From contig CP103032.1 in NCBI GenBank assembly GCA_024752435.1, positions 1,798,001 to 1,862,000 on the forward strand: 64,000 nt of DNA, written 5' to 3'. Below, piece by piece: positions 21,052 to 33,617 of the stretch. Position 1 is the stretch's first letter; every line of letters starts with the position of its first letter. The stretch is from Allantophomopsis cytisporea (lineage: Eukaryota > Ascomycota > Leotiomycetes > Phacidiales > Phacidiaceae). The notes beneath the pieces are model-generated. The model did not search any database, was not told where the DNA came from, and saw nothing but the letters and a program-made list of their open reading frames with translations. The position numbers and the translations under genes are program-made.

Positions 21052-22916
21052 ATGGTTTACCAGCATAATATTCTGCAGGTAGTCGTTACTGGATTGATAG
21101 TTCGTTACAATTCCTAATATTTTTCCACGATTGCACCAATAGCTAACGATTTCTTCAGGTACTTTTTGGTGGTTTGCTTTTGAACCTGTTATACAATGTT
21201 TACCTCCACCCCTTACGCGCATACCCCGGCCGCTTCTTCTGGCGTGCGTCTCGCATCCCAAAAGCGTATCATATAGTATGCGGAGATTTCCATCTGCAAG
21301 TAAAAGCTATGCACGACGAGTATGGGCATGTCGTGAGAATCGAACCGAATCAGCTGACTTACACCGACCCGGCAGCTGCTCAAGGTGATTCCATGATTGG
21401 CAGGACTCCTGCTCCTTTAACCACTTCAGCTAACACAGTCCCAGAAATTGCTGGATTCGGCACCAAAGATAAGAAGGCGAATATGCCACGAGATCGAGAG
21501 CACTATGATACCGTCTCTATGACAGGAGCAACTAGCATACTCAACGCAAATGACATAGATCATTCTCGCATGCGCAAGCTACAATCACATGCATTTTCAG
21601 ACAAGGCCTTAGCTGCACAAGAAGATATCCTGCAAAATTACACGCAGCTCTTGGTCTCAGAATTGAAAAAGCGCTCTTCAACAGAACATCACAACGGGGT
21701 AGTCGATATAGTAATGTGGCTTAACTTCCTAACCTTCGACCTTATCGGTGATCTGGCGTTTGGCGAGTCCTTCAACTGTCTGGAGAGAGGTGAACTGGAT
21801 CCCTGGATCACAGGCCTATTCACGGGCGTCAGCATGTATATCGCCTTGATCCGGGTCACTAAGATCCTAAGGATTCCCAAGCGAATAGCCAAGTCGCTCA
21901 TACCGAAACGAATAGATGACGCGCGGCTCCATCATATACAGGGGTCATCGGATAAGATCGAGAGGCGGATCGCGGCGGATACAGAACGCCCGGATTTCAT
22001 GAGCTATATTTTGAAATACAATGATACAGACAAAGGGTGGGTCTTATCATGTTTGACTATCTACGCTTCGGAAATTAGCGGTGCTGTTGAGCTAACTGTT
22101 GTAGAATGACACTACCTGAGCTCAAGGAAGCTAGCATTGTATTCATATTCGCAGGGTCCGAGACGACCGCCTCACTGTTGGCCGGTCTGATATACAACCT
22201 GCTCACTAACCCACACACTATGCAAAAGCTCACCCACGAAATACGAAGCACGTTCGATAAGACCGAGGATATCACCATGCTCGCAGTTGCAAAACTGCCA
22301 TACCTTCGTGCTGCTATCGAGGAGGGTCTCCGAATCTACCCTCCCGCACCCAATATCTTACCGCGTCGCTCTCCAAAGGGTGGCGCTGTAATATGTGGCC
22401 AATTCGTGCCAGAAGGTGTACGTTGAACATACTACTATTTTTAAAGAATCATCTCTTCATATCCACCTTTGCGTTCAGGTAAGCTCTCACTAATGTACAC
22501 CAGACTTCCGTCGCTGTTCCTTACTACGCCACGTACCACTCTGCACGCAACTTCTCGCGCCCCGAGGAGTTCCATCCCGAGCGATGGACTGGTGACGCAG
22601 CATTTGCTGATGATCAGCGGCAATGCTTGAATCCGTTTTCTGTTGGGCCGAGGAACTGTATTGGCAAGAAGTAAGTTTTCTTTCGTGTGGCTTTTTCGCC
22701 ATCTCCAAGTAGATGGTCGGCGTGCTTCTCGGTATATCGATATCTGACTTGATTCGCAGCCTGGCATACACAGAAATCCGTCTCACCATGGCCCATCTGC
22801 TCTTTGAATTTGACTTGGAACTGTCAGAGGAGAGTAAGAACTGGAAAGATCAGAAGACTTTTGGGTTATGGAAAAAGGGGCCGATGATGGTAAAGTTATC
22901 GAGCAGAACGAAGTGA
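21052..22916 (+). CDS. Cytochrome P450 monooxygenase (CYP65-like)
   Basis: Five exons: 21052-21078, 21159-22036, 22105-22417, 22504-22670 and 22760-22916, 513 residues. The nine-codon first exon is required to supply an ATG; its splice gives MVYQHNILQVLFGGLLLNLLYNVYLHPL cut here as anchor helix then the YLHPLRAYPG hinge. I-helix AGSETTA at 318-324, ExxR at 375-378 (EGLR), HPERW in the meander and heme loop FSVGPRNCIG at 451-460 with axial Cys458 are all intact, so it should be an active microsomal monooxygenase. General layout resembles CYP65 (isotrichodermin C-15 hydroxylase type) enzymes of secondary metabolism; substrate unknown. It lies tail-on to the Zn2Cys6 regulator, with no polyketide or peptide synthase in view. 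Confidence 0.9.
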
Positions 22917-23660
22917 TGAGTGTATGGGGTCCAAGCGGGTGCTAAAATGACCCGGAGAGATCCGCTTGTTGCTCATAGAAGCACATGATGTGTCACTTGA
23001 AATTACCTTTGAAAAATATATTCTACTTGAAATACAATTGTCTTGAGTGTCCACTAAAAATTATCACCCTTATTTTATTCTCGAGATTTAGCCACCGTAA
23101 AAGAACGTAGCCAATTATCTCTCGCACAAGACTTCCTTGCCCATAACCCCTCATACATCAATCAGATTAAATATGTTCCATTTTGTTTCTTGGTAATGCT
23201 AATCTAGAAAGGAAGTTCACAGGATTTGAGAAAAGTATCTAATATGACTGGAGTTGGACTAATGTCAAACAGATCTGATATCGATTGAGATCATTAGTAT
23301 GAAATAGCTGGATGAAGCAGTACGTATGGGATTGCGTATTCTCCCATCAATAAGGCTCTCCTTACCTTCAGATATAGCAAGCACATTAATGATTCCTTCA
23401 AACCATTCTTCTCATCGTACGCTTCAATCAGACATATAGAACACGTAGGATAAAGTATATATAATCATGAATTAGAATCGAAATCAATCAAATGAGCGCA
23501 TGCTTGCTAGTTCCAACAACTTCAACACCCACCTCCCCCATCGACCGCTAAGCAGTTACAGACCCATCTCCACCAAGACAAAAGAAACACCTTCCCATTT
23601 CCAACCAATATCCCAAGAATCTATTTATTACATGCTTTTTGCGGCTTTGAGGCGAGAATA
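22917..23660. other. Intergenic, convergent 3' flanks
   Basis: AT-rich flank between the convergent P450 and seven-helix protein genes; no gene seen. Confidence 0.6.
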
Positions 23661-25654
23661 TCAAATCCATTCACCCTCTTTCTGTTCTATGCTCTGCTCA
23701 AATGGAGGATCTTGCTTTCTTCTCAACGACTCCTTGCGTCGCAGGCTTTCGCTGCGGCCTACGCTTTGCGGACTATATACTTTCGGGCTGAGAACGTCAC
23801 CCCCAAGTGTTTCCTTCTTCTCTCCCTTCATGCTCTTGGCTGAGGAGCCTGATGGCGAGTAGACGGTGGGTGAGAGTTGCACTTCCTTTTGATGCTGAAA
23901 TTTCTCTAACGTCTCTGCACCGATTTTAGGAACAGGCGGTAATCGCTTATTCATTGAATCGCTCCTTGACAACTCATTGGCTAGGCCGGAGGTCTGTAGA
24001 CGAGGGAGTGCTGGTGATACAGGTCTTGATGAGGGACTGTCAGGCCCATTGTTGCCAAAAGCGAATGGGGCATGACTCAGTCGAAGACCGATCTGCACTG
24101 TAGCTGTAGAGATCATGGATGAGTTGCGTGCGTGGCGAATGCCGCTGAATAGCGGTTTAGGAGGGAGAAGATCACCCAAGTTGAAGACTAAGTCTCCACT
24201 TTCTGAAGGGCCCCGAGGGGAATCAGAGGAAGGATCTTGAGTGGTGGTAATAGTTGGAACGTTCACTGTTGACGTTGGAGGAGGTAGTTGAGCCTTCGAG
24301 GGCGAGGCGATTTCCTCACTGGGAAAGAGAGAGTATGTCTTTTTGTTGAGGCTTGGACCGCGAAGCGGGGAAGTGATGGTGATGGATGAGGCAATTGATG
24401 AAGCTTTGGAAGTACTGGAAACTTTGCTCAAAGGAGGTGAAGTAAGAGATTCTAAGCTCAGTGACCTCTCTTTCTCAATGGCGGCGAGTGATGCGCGGCT
24501 ATGGGTATTCTGGTTGTAAATGGACACTGGCTGCAGCATATGTCCGCTAAAGCCTAACTCATTGGGTCCCCAGAGTCTAACTTCATGTTTGTCCCCACTC
24601 CAGCCAGGGGTGTTCTTTGGTTTGAATGAGGTAGTGGCAGTATTGGAGCGGAGAAACAGTTGAAGGAGGCCAGTCATCAGACCTGAAAGATTGAGGACGA
24701 CTGTGGCCATCATGCCTGTTTTGAAAGAATCTTGATGTATAACTCGAGTAATGAAGAAAGGCAGAACAAATCCCATTGGGACAACTGCCAAGACTAGATA
24801 ATAAACCATTCTCGAAGCCGCAATGCGCTGGTTGCGATCGATGGAAGTAAAACTTGACAATCTGCAAAAGATTGTTATCGCGGAGATGATCGCCAAACCG
24901 CTTGCAAATGCCAGGAGGTATAGAGCGGGGAGACTGAAGCTTGAAATAAACCAGATAAGACAAGCAAAACAATGATCTGTTTGTAAATGGATATGAGTTG
25001 GGAGCCAGGTTGCCAATGTCATGATAAAAACCGTGATGAGACATATTGTGACATCGTATTTCCCACGAGCTTGAAAGGGACGAGATCGAAAGGATCGTAT
25101 TGCGCATTCAAGGCCAAAAACAACTTGGATATATGGTACTAAAAAAAGTGCTGATTCTATCAGCATAGTTCACACTTGGAAAGGGACGCAAAATTACCTG
25201 GAAACACAAATTGAGCAATGATTGAACATCCTCTGATTGTTGAAGAGTGCAAGCCAGTTCCCTGTGAGCCAGCAAAGACCAGTCCTTGGATGACAATTCC
25301 TATCGAGACAACGAGAGGAAAGGTCTCTGCGGGATGTATGTGGGACACACAGAATTTCCTTCTGCATGATGTTAGTCAGACCTCTGAGTGAAATCACTGT
25401 ACGTACCCAGCCTTCGATCCAGGACTACAATGTTTTGAAGCCCAATAACAGTCCCATAAGATACTCGAGGCTGTCGTGAGTGCAGCGAGAATGTTGAAGG
25501 CGCTAAGGATTATGGTCGACGTTCGTACAGACTTGCTTTCAGCAAAGACAAGATTTGCAATGATTGCTGCCGTCCCGTTCCCCAAATTCGAGCTGCTCGA
25601 CTGCTCCGTCAAATGAGTTTGGTTGGAAATCTCGTTGACATCTAAGGCCGACAT
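23661..25654 (-). CDS. Seven-transmembrane GPCR-like protein with long cytoplasmic tail
   Basis: Three minus-strand exons, 25654-25407, 25361-25198 and 25150-23661; 633 residues. The start at 25654 is followed by an N-glycosylatable extracellular segment (NQTH, NGTA). About seven hydrophobic helices follow up to residue ~295 (for example around TIILSAFNILAALTTASSIL, the helix before HIHLQTDHCFACLIWF, and MVYYLVLAVVPMGFVLPFFI), then a ~335-residue Ser/Pro-rich hydrophilic tail with repeats such as YSP and SESLRRKESLRRK near the C-terminus. The topology is that of a fungal GPCR-like protein; it lacks the CFEM of many PTH11 receptors, and I cannot place it in a named class. The tail's SxxS and Arg-rich motifs suggest phosphorylation. 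Ligand and coupling are unknown. Confidence 0.8.
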
Positions 25655-28600
25655 TGCGTTCCTTGTTCCGTAAAGCTGACAACAATGTATTCTCGACGCC
25701 GTAGCGAATAGCGTAATGATCGTGTTCAAGTCATGAAGTTTGCATCTCAATGTTTCCAAACCGGTGGGTATCAAGATGAAGAGTAAATGATTGAAAGTTT
25801 TAGGATAGTAAGTATCAAAGATTAGAAAGAATGTAAGATGGTGCAAAGACCCAAAGATGATGCTATGTGAAGAAGATCAAACGAAAACCTGAACCAGCAG
25901 TGATACAAAAAAGAAGAGAATAAAAGGACTAAGTGGCAAACGACGATGCCAACAAGCAAGAAGAGAGGGAATGCACCAGGCCGTCGCCTTCAAAGTATGA
26001 GGGAGCGCATGATGTATAAAGAGTCTCGAAGGGGTCCATGGAATTGGTCCGTTCGCGGCTGCAATGCGGTAAAGCCCACGGAGTTTATCATACTAGGGAG
26101 ACGAAGTGGTCAGGTTTGTGTGGGGGTAGTACGCCACAGGTCCGTAGACCAATGGTTGTTAGACTGTTCATACTAGTCTTGCTTTCTGGGGGTTAACTTC
26201 GAGCTGCTAAAATGGGTTGGAAAAGATCCGGATATAGTGATTTTCGCAAGGGATGCTGTAGAGAATGGTCATTGGCACACTACTGCTCTTCTTCCCACGC
26301 CCAATAGGCGCCCTGAAACCTCTGAACAGCATCTTCTTACTGCCAGTCGTACCTCCATAGGTGCAGCATGTGCAAAGGGTGCACAATCGATGGCAAGACG
26401 TTTCACGGATGCTGGCCACCGAGAAGTTCTCCAGCTTCGTGAGGGTGAGCATAATGGGTCATTGTGGCGCGAGGAGACTTCCAGTTCCTGTGATAGTCGA
26501 TGCAGGAACAGACATGTGCGAAGCAAGAGCATGAACGTACTTCGAGGGCTGAGGCTGACATGGAACGCTGTGCTGTTTCAATAAGCTTACGCGAGTTTCG
26601 ATGCTGGGGTTGAGAGCGCAACAAGCTCAACGATGGTTGTGCGCACGGTCGAGCACCAGCAATTGATGAGTTGCACGATAAGGCTGCAGAGGTGAAGCCG
26701 TTACAAGATCCCACCACCCAGTTGTAAGTCTTCCGCTGTCATAAGCTCAAGGTTAAATGTTAGATCAGTGCTTAAGATTGAGAATTGAATGGTCGGTACC
26801 ACAACTGAACCATCACCGTGCACGACGCTCTCGAACCTCGACTGACGAACAATTGGGAATAGACTGTGACATATGGATAAGCATTGGCGGCACGAGAATA
26901 ACCACACAAGGAGCGAAGCTGAATTCCAGAATGAGAAAAGTAAAAGAAATGTTCTGTAGTTGATGCCGCTCCGGTCGCACACGAAAAAACTACTCTTTAG
27001 ATAGTGTCGTACATCAACACTGTAATCATAATCGTAAAATGAAAGTATGAGATGCCGAGAATCGAAAAATCCCTACCATTTCTTCCGCCAACCAGCAAAC
27101 CCGCCATGTGTTGCACGTTCAGGTGCTGTTGGGTTCGTCCAGTCACTCGTGCTTCTAGGATGCTTATGATGCCGGTGCTCTGCACTCAACCCTTCCTGAA
27201 GCTTGTACTGCCTCGGACATTGCAGCTGAAACAGCACAGAGACGTGAAGAAGGCGATCTATCGAAAAGTGAACATGGCAATGGTAAAGTCTGGACGCACA
27301 GTGTACATCGCTGAGGCTGCGAAGGTGTTGATGTCCTCACGCCACAATGAGTGATTTGTCGTTGAACAAGTTCTAGGGAGTTGACAAATGATTGACTTAG
27401 GTGGAGTCGCTCAAAAGTGCGACATATTTATATGGGTACCTTACGTAGTTACTCGTTACGTCGTTGAGTTTCCGCGGCACTTCTCCGCCTGACAAAGTTA
27501 CTCTTGCACGGTCAAATGAATATACATCTCGAGAATCACATTTCTCTTCAAAAGCTGTATCTTCGCGCCACCAGCACACCCAATTACTTTCTGATCTTCC
27601 ACAGCCTGTTGTAGTGGTCGACTTGTGTAAGAAAAAAGTTTCACGAAACAAGTACAAAACTCTAGGCAAAGCCACCAGCTCTAAGCCATACGGATTCTTC
27701 TGTCCCGAATTTACCCCATACTATGCCACTGTTATAAAGAAATCCAGCATAAATTATACAAAAACATGTACAAATGTGAATCTCGACAGGTAAGAAGGAT
27801 GTTTCGTTTCCACAGCGGAGATATTATAATACTCTTCCATTACAATAACAGCTTCTTGTCCAGGAGAGCGTCCGAAATCAAGATCAAATAAATGAATAGG
27901 ACAGCCAGCAATGACCATTACATTTCAGTGTGACCCGAGCGAAGTCTTCTGGAAGTCTGTTGAACTAATGCATTGAAACAACCGTCCATTATGCATTATG
28001 TAGTAGTACAACTTTGTCCAAGCAGTTGCTCATGGAAGAAAGCAATCCGAACTCACTACTCAGAAGTCTTCTAGAAGGCTTCATAAATCATGCTTACTAA
28101 CACCGTTTCATACGAGACAGGATGCTGTGTCGTTCGCCACCATCAAAATGTATGCTTTAAGCTGAAGGCAGAAAGACAGTGTGGTGGAAGACGCACAAGA
28201 ACTGAAATCTTGTAATTTGCTGATTGAGCGGATTCCGAAATGACGAATTCCTTGTGTCCGGGCATAGATAAGTAACGTGTGCGTTGTGTTCTTGATTGCA
28301 AGTGAAATGTATGTAAATGTACTTAATCTATCAGCTACATAAGGCTCATGTAGAAGAACTTCAATGTACCGAGTACGTGGATGTACATACATCGAAGGGT
28401 AGAAATATGGTGACAACATATGACGAGGTACACCGTATAAGCTGGAAAGAGAAAGAGCTCCGAGAGTACAAGCATGAGGTGACGGCTACGTAACAGAGTC
28501 CAACTAAAGGCCGTGAGCCGCAGTTTCTGATACATTCACTTGCAATTAAGCTTATTCGGCACAATCTAACTCCTTATTTTAATTAAATCTCTAGCACATC

Positions 28601-28862
28601 TGTATATTACTTGCAGTTTCTTAGTAAGTTCTAATACCCTTAATATGTAAATCCTCCGAAAGATCATGATGATTGACTGTCATAATGCACGCGTAAAGCT
28701 TTCCAAGTACAATATTCGGCGTGCTTCAAAATTGCCACGCGATAATGCCGACACTCCATGTGCAATATGACCATCATCTAATGCCCTCCAAACTCATGGA
28801 ATAAAGCTTGTGTTATGTGCCAAGTCTGAGTATGACGTCTTTTGCGAACTTGCTCTCAAAGC
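25655..28862. other. 3.2-kb intergenic region without a recognised gene
   Basis: Contains the promoter of the seven-helix protein. Overlapping small open frames on both strands at 26207-26982 and 27052-27354 have ordinary base composition, but none shows a domain or a splice chain that extends it. A plus-strand stretch at 27160-27310 reads without stops for about 50 codons in two frames; it could be a decayed gene. Confidence 0.4.
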
Positions 28863-29887
28863 TCAACCAGAACTAGTCGTACCGCTCGTCCCCACAAACA
28901 CCACCAGTACTGCAGCATAAGTGGCTACTGCAGCAAATACTTCTGTATTCTTCGCCCTGAGTATGCCGGTGAGCAACATCCCAAACAGAATCACTGAAGC
29001 TGACAACGTGATGAGGCTTTTAGTGCGCGATGGATCGAAAGTCATGATGATGATCGGGACAATGATGATTGTTGCACTTGAAAGTGCAATTATCGAGTTG
29101 GCAACAAGCTCAACAAGTAACGAAGGCTGATTTGGTGTATGCCCCAACTTGTACCTCAATTGATCAGCGCTGCGTTCAATGCTTGTCCACGTCGCAAATC
29201 TTGGTAATGTTCTTGAAAGAAATGCTCGTAGGCGACTTGATATCGAGCGATTCGACTCTATATGATGGAATGGGGACCAAATCTCAGGTATTGCTCTGAC
29301 AGATTCTGATTTCGCCCAGGGCATTGGAATCTTTGTAACGGTCCCACTATCATCGTTTTGAAATTGAGTCTTGAGATACTCAAAGTCTCTGTTTGCTTGA
29401 GCTGTTGACTTGGCTTTAGAATCTTCAGTGCTAAAGATTTAGCGTTGCAGCAGTTCTTACCTTGCTCATGTAAGAGGTTATGCAAGCGATGTCTTTCTGC
29501 TTTCGAGATACTGTCTGAGTCTTGCATGTGCTGTTGAATATGCAGCAACTCTTGTTGGATGCATATGATATTGTATTTACGGAGTCTCCAATATAGTATT
29601 TGGGGTTCAGGGTGGTCGTAGAATTTTTCAAAGTCCATGGAGTTCCCGAGGCCACAGTAATTCTTGACGGCGCTTGGATCATCCGAGAGATCAGAGCACA
29701 ACAAGTTGATAGAATATAAATCTCTGTGCTCGACCGAAACGGGGAGCGGCGGTAGGTCAAGGAATTCTGGATAGCTGTGGCACTTCTTTGCTTTGATTCC
29801 ATCATGTTGTCGATAATGAACTCGTGCAGACTCGGTTACTGGCTGCAGTCCCATCTCCAGGTCAATGTAAGAAGGTGATTCAATCAT
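28863..29887 (-). CDS. DUF6594-type membrane protein
   Basis: Two exons on the minus strand, 29887-29461 and about 29401-28863, 321 residues. Donor GTAAGA is clear; the acceptor was set at CAACAG (29402) to keep frame, with GAAG or AAAG a little upstream as alternatives. The N-terminal half contains the WRLRKYNIICIQQELLHIQ helix followed by a coiled region, and the C-terminal end has three close transmembrane helices (ANSIIALSSATIIIVPIIIM, then SLITLSASVILFGMLLTGIL, then AAVATYAAVLVVFVG). This arrangement is that of the large fungal DUF6594 family, of unknown function. Intact by length. No functional partner is obvious nearby. Confidence 0.8.
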
Positions 29888-30427
29888 CGCAGCAATAATA
29901 TAGGAGCAAGAAGTGTTTGAAGGTTATCACTAGGGATCTACACGTGACGAGCTTGCGAGTAGAATAGGCCCTTGGATTTGGAAAACCCAAGAACTACTGA
30001 TTCGCGAGTCAGGTCTGAGGGTGACAAAGAACCCCGAGCGTATTGTTGAATTGAGAGACGGTCACGGTGTTGAGCTACGCTTAAGTTCCCAAGGTTGAGG
30101 GGAGGGGTGACCTGCAGAGTACTGCAAGGATACGTTCTTCAGCCAACGTAGCCACCTCGGCACCTGCATGCTATTATAATTTGGGATTTACAATACAATT
30201 ACTGTTAAAAATCCTGTTGTAGAAGTATCTATAGATAACAACGGATTGCCTACATAAAAGACAATGTTAGCAAATGATAATGAAGTTTTAAGAAGTAATT
30301 ACGATAATGAATCTCGTCGTGAAGTACTATATAGTGAGGGAAAGAATTGATTAGTCAGCAGCATTGATTACCCCACGTCGCAGCGCGATAATTTTGTCAC
30401 TGGCAACCAGCCACTATCTTACAAGAC
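29888..30427. other. Divergent intergenic region, AT-rich
   Basis: Separates the DUF6594 gene from the Gal4-type regulator. 30180-30310 is very AT-rich; no gene. Confidence 0.6.
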
Positions 30428-32761
30428 ATGTCGAGCGAGAACGAAGCCCGGTTTTCATCAGTACGTGCTCATGATCTGTCAGGGTGTAGTCGAGAGACAT
30501 ACTGATAGGCCTGTCTTCAAAGTGCGACTCTTGTAGAGCCCGAAAATTCAAGGTAGGCTAAGAACTCGCCACTTGCATCGCGACTACACAATCCTAATAC
30601 GGCAGAACAGTGTTCTAAGGATAGGCCTACGTGTGCGATTTGCTTGAAGCAAGGCAGGGTTTGCGAATATAGTCTCAAGGTTGCACGAACGCCCTTGACA
30701 CGAGAGTGAGTTGAAGATATATCGCTGGTCATGTGATCTTATGCAGAAACTTACGGGAATAGAAATCTTACAAAAGCTGAGGATCGGATTCGCGAGCTCG
30801 AGACCGCGTTTTCAGTTTTATTACCACAGATAGATTTAGAGTTAACTTTGGCCTCCATACGACAAAATGGTGCGCCTGTAACAATACCGACTCTCCCGGA
30901 GCCAGTCCCAAATGGCACTGTGCGGCAGGAAGAGCCATTATCGTTCCAGACAAGTGGAAGTTATGGAGACTCTACAACTCAGACGGACTCCGAAGCTCTA
31001 CCTTCAGAGGCAGACGGCTTTGACTGGACCGAAAATGAGATTGATTTGAACAACTTGCATGTATTATCAGATGGCATGGCAGCACTGTCGATCAAGCCAG
31101 AAGGCGCAGGCTATCTCGGTAAGCAATTCCAGATCATGGTCTTTCTCAACACTTAATAACGCAAGACTCCAAGGTGCTACATCAAGTGTTGTACCACTTC
31201 GAGTCCTGCTTGGGAGTGATCGCAACGATCCTAATTATCCGTCTATAAACGACAGATGTGGCCGACAAAATCCGTCTGGTAATATATTCTCATCTATGAG
31301 CTTGACCAATGTGTCTCAAAACACATTGATAGATGCGTATTTTCAGTACTATCATAGCCAGTACCCTTTTATCCACGAGAGCACGTTTCGAGCTCAGCTC
31401 GATGGAATAAGTCCTCGCCCGAAAGGCGCGTCATGGCCTATTCTCTTGAATACCGTGCTTACGATCGGAGCTTGGAGTATTGGAGATGACCAATCTACTA
31501 TGGACGACCTGTTTTACAACGAAGTGAGCAGACTCTGTATGAATAGTTCTGTCTTTGAGAGTGGAAATCTTGCGCTTGTCCAAGCTCTACTTCTCTTAAG
31601 CAACTATACCCAGAAACGTGATCGACCAAATACTGGCTGGAACTATCTCGGATTGGCAGTAAGAATGGCATTGAGTCTGGGCCTTCATAAAGAATTTCCC
31701 AAGTGGAAAATCACATTATTACAAAGAGAGATACGACGTCGAGTTTGGTGGGGAGTTTATATCTTTGACAGTGGCGCATCAATAACATTTGGCCGTCCGA
31801 TTCTTCTCCCAGAAGTTGAGACTATCGATGCCTGCCAAGTCATTAATATTTCAGACGATGTAAGTAGATGATCTCAGCCATCCCTACAAAACTAACTCTT
31901 CCCAGGCACTCACCCCTTCCACAATATCTTTTCCCAATGAGATTGAAGCAACGACTTTGTACTCTGGACTCTTAGCGCAATCTAGATTCCACTGTGCAAC
32001 GAAAGGGCTTTATAATAAGCTCATATCACATCCAGAGCCATCAGCACGGGAATTGCTTGACCTTGAAAAGAATATCGACACATGGGAAGACTCTATTCCA
32101 GCCTACTTTCAAGTCATGTCGCCTGATGTGCAAGCCAACCAAGACTTCCTTTTATCGCGATACAAGCTCCACTGGCGTAGTTGGAACGTGAGAATCGTCC
32201 TCTTCCGTCCGGTTATCCTCCGTTGGGCAGCGAAGTATTGGAAGTTGAACGCCTCATATTATAACGAAAATGTTGAAGAATTCGAATGCAGGCAGCGATG
32301 CCTTGAATATGCTCGCGCAACGATAGGCTCTATCTCTGAATTCATGGCTAACCATACAACATCGAGACTGGGAACCTGGTATATGCTGTAAGAGCCTCCA
32401 AATTTTTTCATTTTGTTGAAGCTGACAATCAACGCACAGATATTTCCTCTTCCAGGCAGGCCTCATACCTATTATTTATCTGATGACAGATCCCACTCAT
32501 ATAGATGCACCATCATGGCTCAATGATATACGTGCCACGAGGACTTTGCTTCAACATACGTCGACCTATAACCAGCTTGCTGCCCGTTGTCTCGAAGTTG
32601 TGGACCGCCTCTGTTCGCCTGTACTCAATGACCCAGAGCCTGAAGTCGTTCTGCAGAGTTCAGAACTCTTTGATGGTGCGCACGATATGTATCTTGGTGA
32701 TCAGTTTGGCACCATGGAGTTTTGGGATTGGTCGAACAGTGTTTTGCAGGGAAACATGTAG
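30428..32761 (+). CDS. Gal4/Lac9-type Zn2Cys6 transcription factor
   Basis: Seven exons, about 673 residues: 30428-30464 (uncertain end), 30509-30552, 30611-30705, 30763-31118, 31174-31859, 31906-32387 and 32440-32761. The zinc cluster is split by the second intron: CDSCRARKFK then CSKDRPTCAICLKQGRVCEY, Cys at 18, 21, 28, 35, 38 and 45. A short coiled helix follows (NLTKAEDRIRELETAF). From about 190, AYFQYYHSQYPFIHESTFRAQ opens the fungal-specific regulatory domain (PF04082), with RRRVWWGVYIFDSGAS as its central motif. The pattern recalls Gal4/Lac9-like regulators of carbon use. The first donor is non-canonical in context (GTGCTC) because the stronger GTACGT breaks frame; confirm with RNA. 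Target genes unknown. Confidence 0.85.
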
Positions 32762-33617
32762 TTTCATGTCTGATGGGTTATTCTATGAAAAGTTATCTGT
32801 GGTGATTGTCAAATGTATTTTTAAGCGCTTCTAATTGTCTTTGGACAATCACAAATATTAAAGTCAATCTTGTGAAATACCTGCTACTCTTGGTCTTTAA
32901 GACCAAGATAGCTCACATGGTTTCAATGATACCGTTAAAATTGTCCAGAGCAGAGGAAAGGTAATGATGGGATAAATCTGAACTCAGGCCTCCCGCTCAT
33001 CGTATAGCAATTGTTTCAAATAGCAGAGGCACTAACCTTCGTGCACGATCCTTGGGAATATTCTCATGATAATATTTTACAACTTTGATAGGAAAAAAGC
33101 TCTTGGAGAGTTAGAATAGGGAGCATCACCGGAAATATCTTTCAAATACTTTCGCACCCAATTTGTTAACTCTCGAGAAATGGTCAAGCTTTTCTTAAAT
33201 CCTGTCTTTCTGATGAGTTTTATAGTATGGTTTTCTGCCGGACCGGTGTCATCCGACTCTCTCACTTGCAGAAGAATCTGGGGAAACTTACGCCCCGGGC
33301 AACAGTCTTCCGACGGTCCATGCACAACCACACAGACTTCAAAAGGAAGATACCATTGAAATTGATGCAGAGCACCTTCTTATATACGGATCAATGGTCT
33401 CCGTATGCAGAATACATCATTTCAACAGACTTCGATGAGAATTAAATACCGGAGATCTCCCACCCGATAAAATCATTACCCCAAATCATAAGCGATCCCC
33501 ACGATGGATCCTTCACCCGCAAAAGGAGATCGAGGATTGTTATCAGTGGATCCGGGGAAGTTCTGATCTTATATAAGGGTTACCTAACAACAGCACAATG
33601 TTTACATCAAAGGAGCA
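32762..33617. other. Intergenic, no gene seen
   Basis: 3' flank of the regulator and promoter of the kinase gene; minus-strand open frame 33077-33331 not supported. Confidence 0.6.

Noticed and set aside
11024..22916. Ustiloxin/dikaritin-type RiPP cluster
   Set aside because: The precursor architecture is suggestive, but no UstYa/DUF3328 or tyrosinase gene is visible, and the cores lack the Tyr-containing tetrapeptide of that class. Kept only as a general peptide-precursor hypothesis.
23661..25654. PTH11-type receptor
   Set aside because: No CFEM cysteine pattern at the N-terminus and no PTH11-like helix motifs recognised; called GPCR-like only.
26207..27354. Possible genes in the 25.7-28.8 kb gap
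   Set aside because: Several overlapping frames on both strands, none with a domain, and no splice chain could be built.
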